Assembly: GCA_052139595.1 (NCBI GenBank)
Contig: JBKQWK010000070.1
Coordinates: 1-8,201 of the forward strand
DNA: 8,201 nucleotides
Reading direction: 5' to 3'
DNA from: JBKQWK01 sp052139595
Lineage (GTDB): Bacteria > Actinomycetota > Thermoleophilia > UBA2241
Shown: piece by piece, positions 1 to 5,124 of the stretch
Layout of the letters: every line of letters begins with the position of its first letter
Numbering within the stretch: position 1 is the stretch's first letter
Made by a program: the position numbers and the translations under genes
Notes under the pieces: model-generated
The model's database searches: none
What the model was told of the DNA's origin: nothing
The model's input: only the letters and a program-made list of their open reading frames with translations

Positions 1-8
1 TCGGCCAC
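1..8 (-). CDS. Possible start of a further operon gene, cut by the window edge
   Basis: A GTG codon lies on the minus strand at 8-6, followed by GCC and two more bases before the window ends. A purine-rich GGGAGGAG (19-12) sits three bases upstream of it. The position is 16 nt beyond the response-regulator stop, the spacing expected of another co-transcribed gene. Only two codons are visible, so nothing can be said about the product. Rcp1-type regulators are often followed by further two-component genes, but that is background knowledge only. Confidence 0.25.
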
Positions 9-24
9 GCGCTCCTCCCGCAAC

Positions 25-477
25 TCACTCAGGGCGCCGCCCTGCGGGCGGCGCCTCATTGATGGCCAGCCAGTAGATTCCGAGCTGCTTCACCGTCTCG
101 TTGAACTCGTTGAAGTCTACCGGCTTGCGCACGTAGCTGTTTGCCCCCAAGCCGTAGCTGCGCACAATATCGGCTTCTTCGCTCGACGACGTGAGGATGA
201 CGACCGGCAGCAATCGGGTGCGCTCGTCGGCGCGCACTCGCCGCAGCACTTCAAGGCCGTCGACGCGCGGCAGCTTGAGGTCGAGCAGCATCAGTGCCGG
301 CAGCTCGCTGGGTCGCTGTTCAGCGCAGCTGCCTTCGCCGAACAAGTAGTCCAGGGCTCCAACGCCGTCGCGTGCGACGCGCACCTCGTTGGCGACGTGG
401 TGGCTACGAAAAGCGCGCAAGGTCAGCTCCACATCGTCGGGGTTGTCCTCAACTAGCAGGATCACTTTGTTTGCCAC
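25..477 (-). CDS. Response regulator, single receiver domain, Rcp1 type
   Basis: A 150-aa protein consisting of one CheY-like receiver domain and no output domain. The acidic pocket is E10/D11 and the phospho-acceptor is D66 in LLDLKLP. The switch Thr is T96 in ILTSS and the conserved Lys is K118 in RKP. The segments ANEVRVARDGVGALDYLFG (29-47), ADERTRLLPVVILTSS (83-98) and GANSYVRKPVDF (111-122) are typical of the Rcp1 subfamily, cytosolic partners of phytochrome-like and Cache/PAS kinases. The start is a GTG at 477-475 behind a strong ribosome binding site; it lies 29 nt inside the kinase gene, which points to translational coupling. The kinase just upstream is the expected phosphodonor (inference). 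Having no output domain, it probably acts by protein contact or as a phosphorelay intermediate. The family is certain; the target is unknown. Confidence 0.95.
   Translation of the reverse strand: MANKVILLVEDNPDDVELTLRAFRSHHVANEVRVARDGVGALDYLFGEGSCAEQRPSELPALMLLDLKLPRVDGLEVLRRVRADERTRLLPVVILTSSSEEADIVRSYGLGANSYVRKPVDFNEFNETVKQLGIYWLAINEAPPAGRRPE
33..55. repeat. Perfect 10-bp inverted repeat at the end of the regulator gene
   Basis: GGCGCCGCCC (33-42) and GGGCGGCGCC (46-55) are exact reverse complements around a TGC loop. The hairpin lies within the last codons of the regulator, in the variable tail after the receiver domain. In the minus direction it is not followed by a T-run, so it is not a classical intrinsic terminator. 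It could stabilise the mRNA 3' end or separate expression from the possible next gene. Confidence 0.5.
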
Positions 478-2626
478 GGCGCCTCCTCCAAGTTGTGGGT
501 ACCGTAAAGTAGATCACGGCACCCTTTTCTACTTCGCCCTCAGCCCACACTGTTCCCCCATGCCGGTGCACGATGCGCTGCACCGTCGCCAATCCGATGC
601 CCGTACCGGGAAATTCTTCGATCGTATGCAGACGCTGAAAGGCGCCGAACAGCTTGCCGGCGTAGCGCATGTCGAAGCCAGCGCCGTCATCGCGCACAAA
701 GAAGACGCGCTCGCCGGCGATCCTCTTTTCACCAACCTCAATACGCGCCGTCTCGTGACGAGCGCTGAACTTCCAGGCGTTGCCGATCACGTTTTGCAGC
801 ACGATGCTCAGCAGGTGGGCATCGCCGCGTGCCGTCAGACCAGGTTTCACGACCACCGTCACCTGCCGTTGCGGCTCGCCGGCGTGCAGTTCGGCGGCGA
901 TCGCGGTGGCGATCTCGCTCAAGTCGACCCGCGAGCGCTTCATCTCGGCCCGCGTCACCCGCGAAAGCGTCAGCAAGTCGTCGATGAGCTGACCCATGTG
1001 CTGCGCTGCCGCCCGCACCTTCTGGAGATACGCCAAGCCGCCCGCATCGAGCACGTCACTGTAATCTTCGACCAGCGCCAGGCTGAAACCATCAAGGGCT
1101 CGCAAGGGAGCGCGCAGATCGTGCGAGACCGAATAGCTGAAAGCATCCAGCTCGGCAACCGCTGCCGACAGCTCGGACGTGCGCTGGGCGACGCGCTCTT
1201 CAAGTTCGCTGTTCAGGCGCTCCAGTTTATCGAGCATCTGCTTGCGCTCGCTGATGTCGGCATAGGTGCCAAGCACGGCAATGGTGTCGCCTGCCTGATC
1301 ACGCAGCGGTACCTTTGTCAGGCTGATCGTCATCTCCGTGCCATCGTGGCGTAGCTGCGTCTCTTCGTAGGTGACTTTCGCCTGCCCGCTCGTCAACACC
1401 TCGGCGTCGCCGGCCCGGTAGCGGTCGGCGGCAGCCCGCCACGAGAACGCCACATCGCTCTTGCCAACGATGTCACGCGGATCATCCAGGCCGGCATCAG
1501 CGGCAAAGGCTCGGTTGCCACCCAAGTAGCGCCCGCGGAGGTCTTTCCAGAAGACCCGGTCGGGGATGTTGTCGAGGACCAGACCGAGCATGTGCCGCGA
1601 GGCGAACAGTTCGCGCACCTGATCTCGCTCGCGGCGCAACGTGATCCGTTCGCGGCCCCACCAGAGAAGCAGAATGACCAGCGCCGCACTGACGACAATG
1701 CTTATCAGAGCCACGACGGTCGTCACCGTCAGCGCCTGAATTGGTGCGTAGACCTCGTGCTGGTCGATCTTGGCGACAATGATCCAGTCGGAGCCGGGAA
1801 CGGCCTGGATGGCAGCGAGTACAGCCTTGCCGCGATAGTCTTCTCCCGTGGTGACGCCCACGAAGCCGAGCGCTGCCTTCACCGCCGGCAGGCTGCGATC
1901 AGAGAGCGGATACGTCAAGCTCAGCGCCGCCTGGGGACGAAAACGCAGGTCGTTCAAATAGACGACAGAGTCGCCCTGACGGCGGACCAGCAAGGTCTCA
2001 CCCGAAGCGCTGCTGCCCGGCCATGTTTGAATATACGAGTAGAGAAAGGTGCGCGGGTCGATGCGCAAAAGCACGGTGCCGGCGGCAACCTGCCGTGACC
2101 CGTCGTGAGTGGCGAACGGCACTGCCAGCTCCAACGTTGGCGCTCCGCCAACGCCACGAACGAGGTTGGACGAGGCAACCGCGTCGCCTCGCCGGGCGGC
2201 GGCGATCGTCTGCAGGTCAATCGGCTGCAACGCCCCAGCGCCAGCCGGCAACGACAGACGCACGCGGTTTTGCGAATCGACAATGACGACCTGCGAGTAG
2301 CCGTACTCATCACGTAGCGTCGCCAAAAAAGGACCCACAGCAACTGTCAAAGCGGCCTTAGAGCCACCGTTGGCAAGCGCAACCATGCTCCGTTGAACGA
2401 GCGGATTATGCTGCAGCACAGTTGCGTCGCCCATGCGCTCGTGCAGCCACGATCCGACCCCGTCAGCCTTGAGCCTGGCGATGCCATCGAGCTGGGCCCA
2501 TGCTGCCGTGCGGAGCTCGGCATCCTGGCGTCGATAGAGCCCATAGCCGATCAAGGCGACAACTACGGCGACGAGCAGCGCGGCTGCGATCGCCACGAGG
2601 AACGCCCGCCGTGGCGGCGGCGGCAT
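449..2626 (-). CDS. Membrane sensor histidine kinase: Cache sensor, PAS, HisKA, HATPase
   Basis: As started here the protein has 725 aa. TM1 (residues 7-31) is followed by an extracytoplasmic region (about 32-295) resembling a double Cache ligand-binding domain, with VVIVDSQNRVRLS at 113-125. TM2 is at 300-323. Next come a PAS domain with PAC end (about 345-463; LDNIPDRVFWKD, GTYADISERK), a short coiled coil (464-490) and HisKA with phospho-acceptor H502 in SHDLRAPLRA. The HATPase has N-box N616 (NVIGNAWKFS), G1 DDGAGFD at 646-652, F-box LFGAFQRLH and G2 GTGIGLA (674-680). The FDM..KLF.AFQRLH signature belongs to the phytochrome-like group that pairs with Rcp1 regulators, matching the next gene. 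It should sense a small extracellular ligand and phosphorylate that regulator (inference). The frame stays open to an ATG at 2800-2798. I prefer 2626 because TM1 follows directly and a good -10 lies between the two starts; neither start has a clear ribosome binding site. Confidence 0.93.
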   Translation of the reverse strand: MPPPPRRAFLVAIAAALLVAVVVALIGYGLYRRQDAELRTAAWAQLDGIARLKADGVGSWLHERMGDATVLQHNPLVQRSMVALANGGSKAALTVAVGPFLATLRDEYGYSQVVIVDSQNRVRLSLPAGAGALQPIDLQTIAAARRGDAVASSNLVRGVGGAPTLELAVPFATHDGSRQVAAGTVLLRIDPRTFLYSYIQTWPGSSASGETLLVRRQGDSVVYLNDLRFRPQAALSLTYPLSDRSLPAVKAALGFVGVTTGEDYRGKAVLAAIQAVPGSDWIIVAKIDQHEVYAPIQALTVTTVVALISIVVSAALVILLLWWGRERITLRRERDQVRELFASRHMLGLVLDNIPDRVFWKDLRGRYLGGNRAFAADAGLDDPRDIVGKSDVAFSWRAAADRYRAGDAEVLTSGQAKVTYEETQLRHDGTEMTISLTKVPLRDQAGDTIAVLGTYADISERKQMLDKLERLNSELEERVAQRTSELSAAVAELDAFSYSVSHDLRAPLRALDGFSLALVEDYSDVLDAGGLAYLQKVRAAAQHMGQLIDDLLTLSRVTRAEMKRSRVDLSEIATAIAAELHAGEPQRQVTVVVKPGLTARGDAHLLSIVLQNVIGNAWKFSARHETARIEVGEKRIAGERVFFVRDDGAGFDMRYAGKLFGAFQRLHTIEEFPGTGIGLATVQRIVHRHGGTVWAEGEVEKGAVIYFTVPTTWRRRRGKQSDPAS
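482..489 (-). promoter_or_regulatory. Ribosome binding site of the response regulator
   Basis: GGAGGAGG on the minus strand, with four bases between it and the GTG at 477-475. It lies inside the end of the kinase gene. Its strength fixes the GTG start of the regulator and the 29-nt overlap. Confidence 0.85.
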
Positions 2627-2768
2627 GAGGCCAAGGCCAACGTTCTCGCTGCCGGCGGTCTCGTTGCCGACAGACGAGGGCGCTGGCTCTTCTACCTTCG
2701 CTGGCGACTGCCCTGCTCCCACCCGACCCCCAATCGCGGCCGAGGAAGACACCCCGAGTACGACCAGC

Positions 2769-2797
2769 AGTATACGCCGGCGACCGCCGGCGCATAA
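2769..2797 (-). promoter_or_regulatory. Possible internal promoter of the kinase gene with a palindromic spacer
   Basis: On the minus strand TATACT (2774-2769) matches five of six bases of the -10 consensus. At 17 nt upstream there is only a weak -35, TTATGC (2797-2792). The spacer is almost entirely two copies of the palindrome CGCCGGCG (2775-2782 and 2785-2792), which form an 18-bp inverted repeat typical in shape of an operator. If used, transcription begins near 2762 and the kinase must start at 2626. Confidence 0.35.
2775..2792. repeat. 18-bp perfect inverted repeat, twin CGCCGGCG palindromes
   Basis: CGCCGGCG at 2775-2782 and again at 2785-2792, separated by AC. Each half is itself a palindrome, so the whole element is a direct and an inverted repeat at once. 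It lies between the putative -10 and -35 elements upstream of the kinase gene and could be a regulator binding site. In a GC-rich genome such words also arise by chance. Confidence 0.5.
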
Positions 2798-2878
2798 CAT
2801 TCATTCGGTCAGGTGGGCTACGACTGCCGCGGAGCGGCGACGGTGAGACGCTGGCCCGCCGGCGGCGCGTGGATTCGT

Positions 2879-3304
2879 CTACGACTTCAGCACCGCCACA
2901 TGCTTCACCAGTCGCACCCGCGTGCCCGCTGGCCCACACTCAAACTCGAGCTCGTCGCTCATGCGGCGCATGAACGTGATGCCTCGGCCGGCACCGGCAA
3001 GAACATCGGGTGGGCATAGCGGCGACGAAACGAACCCGCCGCCTTCGTCGCGTACCTCGACGCTCACACCACCGGGCAAACGCGAAAAGAGCACCGTGAC
3101 CTGATTCTGGCCACCGTGCGGAGAGCCGTGACGAACCGCGTTGGCCAACGCTTCGCCAACGGCAAGCACGAACTCGAACAAGCCGCCGTTACGCAGGCCG
3201 CTCTCTACGGCCAGTTGCTCGACCCAGCGGCGCGCCGTAGGCACGCTCGCCTCAGTGGCCGGCACAGTCAGTTCACGCAGCCAGCGCGGCGGGCCGGCGG
3301 TCAT
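2879..3304 (-). CDS. RsbW-like serine kinase / anti-sigma ATPase (GHKL fold)
   Basis: A 141-aa single-domain protein, the normal size of RsbW/SpoIIAB-type ATPases. The N-box is FEFVLAVGEALANAVRHG (43-60), with Mg-binding N55 in the E51...N55...H59-G60 pattern. The G1 box is VRDEGGGF (84-91) and the G2 box is GAGRGITFMRRMSDE (104-118). No membrane segment or signal peptide is present, so the protein is cytosolic. Family members bind a sigma factor or other target and phosphorylate a STAS-domain antagonist on Ser or Thr (partner switching). No sigma factor or STAS protein is visible here, so the target must lie outside the window or be unusual. It sits 36 nt after the stop of the 114-aa gene and ahead of the kinase on the same strand, probably co-transcribed. 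The stop is TAG (2881-2879) at the family's normal length. No strong ribosome binding site precedes the ATG. Confidence 0.9.
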   Translation of the reverse strand: MTAGPPRWLRELTVPATEASVPTARRWVEQLAVESGLRNGGLFEFVLAVGEALANAVRHGSPHGGQNQVTVLFSRLPGGVSVEVRDEGGGFVSSPLCPPDVLAGAGRGITFMRRMSDELEFECGPAGTRVRLVKHVAVLKS

Positions 3305-3340
3305 CCGCTGCTCGTACTCCCAACCCGAGATCGCCGGCCT

Positions 3341-3685
3341 TCAGACGCCATTCGACGCTGTGTCACCCGACGCCAGCGATGGCGACTCGCTGCTGCTGGC
3401 CGAGGCTTCACTCTCGTAGGCAACCTCAGGCTCAACGCGGCACTCCTCTTTACCGGGCCAGCCGGCGAAGGGATACATGCACAGCATCGCCTGCCACTGC
3501 TCGCCGACGGCGGCAAAGCGACTGTGAATACGCTCCACAAGCTCCTGGTCGAGGTTAAACGCCCGCGCCGCGTCGAGCACGGACTCACGCAGCGACTCGA
3601 TGCGCAGGTCGAGATCATCAAAGGCCGACCGCCAGTCATCTGGATCGACAGGCACAGGGTTTCTCAAGATGCGACTCTCACTCAT
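3341..3685 (-). CDS. Hypothetical protein, 114 aa, first gene of the signalling operon
   Basis: I do not recognise the family. Residues 15-72 look helical and amphipathic (DDWRSAFDDLDLRIESLRES, then ARAFNLDQELVERIHSRFAA) and end in MLCMYPFAGWPGKEE. Residues 83-114 are rich in Ser, Ala and Glu and are probably disordered. There is no signal peptide or membrane helix. The frame is chosen over the overlapping minus-strand frame (3639-3301) because its composition is protein-like and it begins behind a purine-rich GAGGGG close to the ATG at 3685. It is followed after 36 nt by the RsbW-like gene. A helical body with an acidic tail next to an anti-sigma ATPase would suit a small regulatory partner, but that is only inference from position. 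Confidence 0.75.
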   Translation of the reverse strand: MSESRILRNPVPVDPDDWRSAFDDLDLRIESLRESVLDAARAFNLDQELVERIHSRFAAVGEQWQAMLCMYPFAGWPGKEECRVEPEVAYESEASASSSESPSLASGDTASNGV

Positions 3686-3734
3686 TACCCCTCACTCTCG
3701 TTCTCGCTCACATTCGCGCAGGTGTTTTATCGGT

Positions 3735-3762
3735 TTGATACCCGCACCGCCACGCATGCCAA
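3735..3762 (-). promoter_or_regulatory. Sigma70-like promoter of the minus-strand signalling operon
   Basis: On the minus strand TTGGCA (3762-3757) and TATCAA (3740-3735) are separated by 16 nt, giving 5/6 and 4/6 matches to the consensus. Transcription would start near 3728, leaving a leader of about 43 nt before the ATG at 3685. It is the best-matching pair in this gene-free stretch (3686-3895), which also contains the untranslated lead-in to the plus-strand PPC gene. Confidence 0.45.
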
Positions 3763-3884
3763 CATCAAGCACGTCGCCAGAGCCGAATAGAGCCAGCCCA
3801 ACAGAGGTAGCCACACGCCGCCAGCGTCAGCGTCATCTGGCAACGTGTGGGTAAACTGGGCCCCGGACGACGTACGTGACAAAC

Positions 3885-3890
3885 AGGAGG
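3885..3890 (+). promoter_or_regulatory. Ribosome binding site of the PPC/DUF296 gene
   Basis: A perfect AGGAGG, five bases before the ATG at 3896. This decides the start in favour of 3896 over the in-frame ATG at 3845, which has no ribosome binding site. Confidence 0.92.
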
Positions 3891-3895
3891 TAACC

Positions 3896-4327
3896 ATGGG
3901 CAGTAGGATCATGACCGGCGGGCGTGTGGCTGTCGCGCGCCTGGACCACGGCGCCGATCTGCTTGTCGAGGTCATGCGCGTGGCCTCGGATTACGAGTTC
4001 AAGACCGCCGAGTTCCACGCCATCGGCGCCCTGCAACGGGCACGGCTGAGCTTTTACGACCAGACCGCCCAGACGTACGGCGAGTTCGCCCTCGATGAGC
4101 CACTGGAGATTGTCTCACTGCTCGGCACGGTAACGCGCCGCGACGGTGCCCCCGCCGTCCACGCCCACGCCATCCTGGCGGGCCACGATGGCAGCACCCG
4201 TGGCGGCCACGTTAACCCGGGATGCGTCATCTTTGCCGGCGAGGTAGTCATGCACGAACTCCTGGGAGCGGCACCTGAACGTCAGCTGGATGAAGTCACA
4301 GGGCTGCCGCTGTGGAACAATGTCTGA
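3896..4327 (+). CDS. PPC/DUF296 domain protein
   Basis: A 143-aa protein made of one PPC (DUF296) domain, the fold shared with the C-terminal part of plant AHL AT-hook proteins and with many short bacterial stand-alone proteins. The hallmark AIGALQRARLSFYD (42-55) is followed by EIVSLLGTV (71-79). The His cluster VHAHAIL (H89, H91) and GGH (H105) corresponds to the metal-binding site described for bacterial members. No AT-hook precedes the domain, so DNA binding is not indicated. Bacterial members form trimers and their substrate is unknown; I assign no reaction. The 3' end faces the tRNA-Leu gene 43 nt away. A weak -10-like TAAACT (3852-3857) lies upstream without a good -35. The family is clear, the role is not. 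Confidence 0.92.
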   Translation: MGSRIMTGGRVAVARLDHGADLLVEVMRVASDYEFKTAEFHAIGALQRARLSFYDQTAQTYGEFALDEPLEIVSLLGTVTRRDGAPAVHAHAILAGHDGSTRGGHVNPGCVIFAGEVVMHELLGAAPERQLDEVTGLPLWNNV

Positions 4328-4370
4328 GGTAACAGGAACCCAGCCGGCAAAACCAGGCGCGGGAGAAGAG

Positions 4371-4459
4371 TGGTGTCGGAAGGGGGACTTGAACCCCCAT
4401 GAGGAAATGCCCTCACTAGGCCCTCAACCTAGCGCGTCTACCGATTCCGCCATTCCGAC
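4371..4459 (-). tRNA. tRNA-Leu, anticodon GAG, CCA encoded
   Basis: The cloverleaf is complete. The acceptor stem pairs GTCGGAA (4459-4453) with TTCCGAC (4381-4375), followed by discriminator A (4374) and an encoded CCA (4373-4371). The D-arm region is TGGCGGAATCGGTAGACGCG. The anticodon stem CTAGG/CCTAG encloses the loop TTGAGGG, which places GAG at 4425-4423 and reads CUC/CUU leucine codons. The long class II variable arm has stem TGAGG/CCTCA, as expected for Leu. The T-arm is GGGGG-TTCAAGT-CCCCC. Length is 86 nt plus CCA. No terminator with a T-run is visible in the 43 nt between it and the convergent PPC gene. Confidence 0.97.
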
Positions 4460-4465
4460 ACGACG

Positions 4466-4483
4466 CCGGGCACCGCTGCCCGG
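4466..4483 (-). promoter_or_regulatory. Hairpin in the tRNA-Leu 5' leader
   Basis: CCGGGCA (4466-4472) and TGCCCGG (4477-4483) form a perfect 7-bp stem with a 4-base loop. It fills the short leader between the predicted transcription start (about 4484) and the mature tRNA 5' end at 4459. It would sit beside the RNase P cleavage site and may aid folding or processing of the precursor. Confidence 0.55.
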
Positions 4484-4490
4484 ACAAGGC

Positions 4491-4519
4491 ATTATAGAAG
4501 CGTGGGCCGGAGCGGTCAA
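4491..4519 (-). promoter_or_regulatory. Strong sigma70-type promoter of tRNA-Leu
   Basis: On the minus strand TTGACC (4519-4514) and a perfect TATAAT (4496-4491) are separated by exactly 17 nt. The predicted start is near 4484, 25 nt before the mature tRNA. This is the best promoter in the window and fits the high expression of a stable RNA. Confidence 0.85.
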
Positions 4520-4728
4520 CGCGAGCGCAAACGAACCACGATCGCGAAGCGATGGGCGTCGTGGCGAGCGAGGCGCGGGAGCAGTCGCAGCGTGCGGCGG
4601 CTTGACGTGAGCCGGCAGCGATTTGACACCGGCCAACAGCGAAATGCCGGCTGGCAACGAAACCGCGACTGGCGGTTCCAGAACGCCGGCCGGCGTGAGC
4701 GCGATGCCGGTCGCAACAGCAGACGCAC

Positions 4729-4775
4729 GAGGGCGGCTGGTTCGCTGCCCTTCGGCATCGGCACCAGCCGCCCTC
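4729..4775. repeat. Perfect 13-bp inverted repeat with an inner stem
   Basis: GAGGGCGGCTGGT (4729-4741) pairs exactly with ACCAGCCGCCCTC (4763-4775). The 21-base loop can form an inner 4-bp stem, TGCC (4746-4749) with GGCA (4754-4757), extending the hairpin. No T-run follows on either strand, so it is not a classical terminator. Confidence 0.7.
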
Positions 4776-4821
4776 TCATATGCCTGCCGGCGCCGGACGC
4801 AACGGCTGGTGGGCGGGCGGC

Positions 4822-4834
4822 GGTGCGAAGCACC
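4822..4834. repeat. Small hairpin with GAA loop
   Basis: GGTGC (4822-4826) and GCACC (4830-4834) pair around a GAA loop. A similar element, ATCGC-GAA-GCGAT, lies at 4541-4553. Each is short enough to arise by chance; they are listed because they stand in the hairpin-rich stretch. Confidence 0.35.
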
Positions 4835-4843
4835 ACCCTCGTC

Positions 4844-4860
4844 GCCAGGGCACCCCTGGC
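4844..4860. repeat. Perfect 7-bp hairpin
   Basis: GCCAGGG (4844-4850) and CCCTGGC (4854-4860) pair exactly around a CAC loop. It is the third of four consecutive stems between 4729 and 4965. Confidence 0.45.
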
Positions 4861-4916
4861 TCCCCCGTTCATAACGTCCTGCAGCGCACAGCAGACGGGA
4901 TAAGGCTTACGTCGCC

Positions 4917-4965
4917 GGTGAAAACACGAACGGCCACGTCCCTGCAGGACGTGGCCGGTTTCACC
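4917..4965. repeat. Nested hairpin, 11-bp inner and 7-bp outer stem
   Basis: The inner stem CGGCCACGTCC (4931-4941) pairs with GGACGTGGCCG (4947-4957) around a CTGCA loop. An outer stem GGTGAAA (4917-4923) pairs with TTTCACC (4959-4965), leaving an asymmetric bulge on the left side. On the minus strand the inner stem is followed by a T-rich GTTCGTGTTTT, so it could act as a terminator in that direction. A related ACGTCCTGCAG word occurs at 4874-4884. Confidence 0.6.
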
Positions 4966-5111
4966 AGTGGCTCCTCGCGGGACGATGGTGGCCATACTTA
5001 ACTGCCCGCGGATCCTCGCCGCCACGAACACACCCTACACCGACTACAGCGCCGAGGCAATAAGAAGTGAACAAGGCGCGTGCTCAGGTGCCAAGCCTCG
5101 ACTCGCAGGTC

Positions 5112-5124
5112 TACAATGACACTG
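5112..5124 (+). promoter_or_regulatory. Putative -10 element giving a leaderless DUF72 transcript
   Basis: TACAAT (5112-5117) matches five of six -10 bases; GTGCCA lies 18 nt upstream as a 4/6 match to -35. The expected start is about seven bases downstream, at the ATG at 5125. No ribosome binding site precedes either 5116 or 5125, which is consistent with leaderless translation. Confidence 0.4.

Larger units (their letters stand above)
4520..5111. other. Gene-free stretch with several hairpins; possible structured RNA
   Basis: About 590 bases lie between two outward-facing promoters, for the tRNA on the left and DUF72 on the right. Open frames exist on both strands (for example 5031-4516 minus and 4502-4903 plus), but their translations are Arg/Pro/Cys-rich with no domain or ribosome binding site, so I treat them as chance frames. 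The stretch holds perfect hairpins at 4541-4553, 4729-4775, 4822-4834, 4844-4860 and 4917-4965, and a loose ~18-nt periodicity of CCGGC words at 4611-4710. I could not match it to RNase P RNA, tmRNA, SRP RNA or a riboswitch class I know. Confidence 0.5.

Noticed and set aside
389..1354. Long plus-strand open frame (321 aa) opposite the kinase gene
   Set aside because: It is the antisense shadow of a GC-rich gene. The minus strand here encodes clear HisKA and HATPase motifs, and the plus-strand translation shows no domain.
4371..4459. tRNA-Leu as an integration site for a mobile element
   Set aside because: No direct repeat of the tRNA 3' end, no integrase and no phage or plasmid gene occur in the window.
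4290..4610. Plus-strand open frame of 106 aa across the tRNA gene
   Set aside because: It overlaps the PPC gene end and the complete antisense tRNA-Leu, and shows no protein features.
4850..4870. GGGGGAGCC on the minus strand, like part of a c-di-AMP (ydaO) riboswitch
   Set aside because: The remaining conserved core (for example GGGUGAAU) is missing and no downstream target gene is present.
4885..4965. ACAGCAGACGGGATAAGGCTTA plus GTTTCACC recalled the 3' end of RNase P RNA
   Set aside because: The universally conserved GAGGAAAGTCC region and the P4 counterpart are not found on either strand.
4960..4975. GCCACTGG on the minus strand, like a conserved cobalamin riboswitch segment
   Set aside because: The B12-box and the other conserved segments are absent on either side, and no cobalamin-related gene follows.
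4516..5031. Minus-strand open frame of 171 aa in the gene-free block
   Set aside because: The translation is Arg-, Pro- and Cys-rich with no recognisable domain, it spans all the perfect hairpins, it has no ribosome binding site, and it runs into the tRNA promoter.
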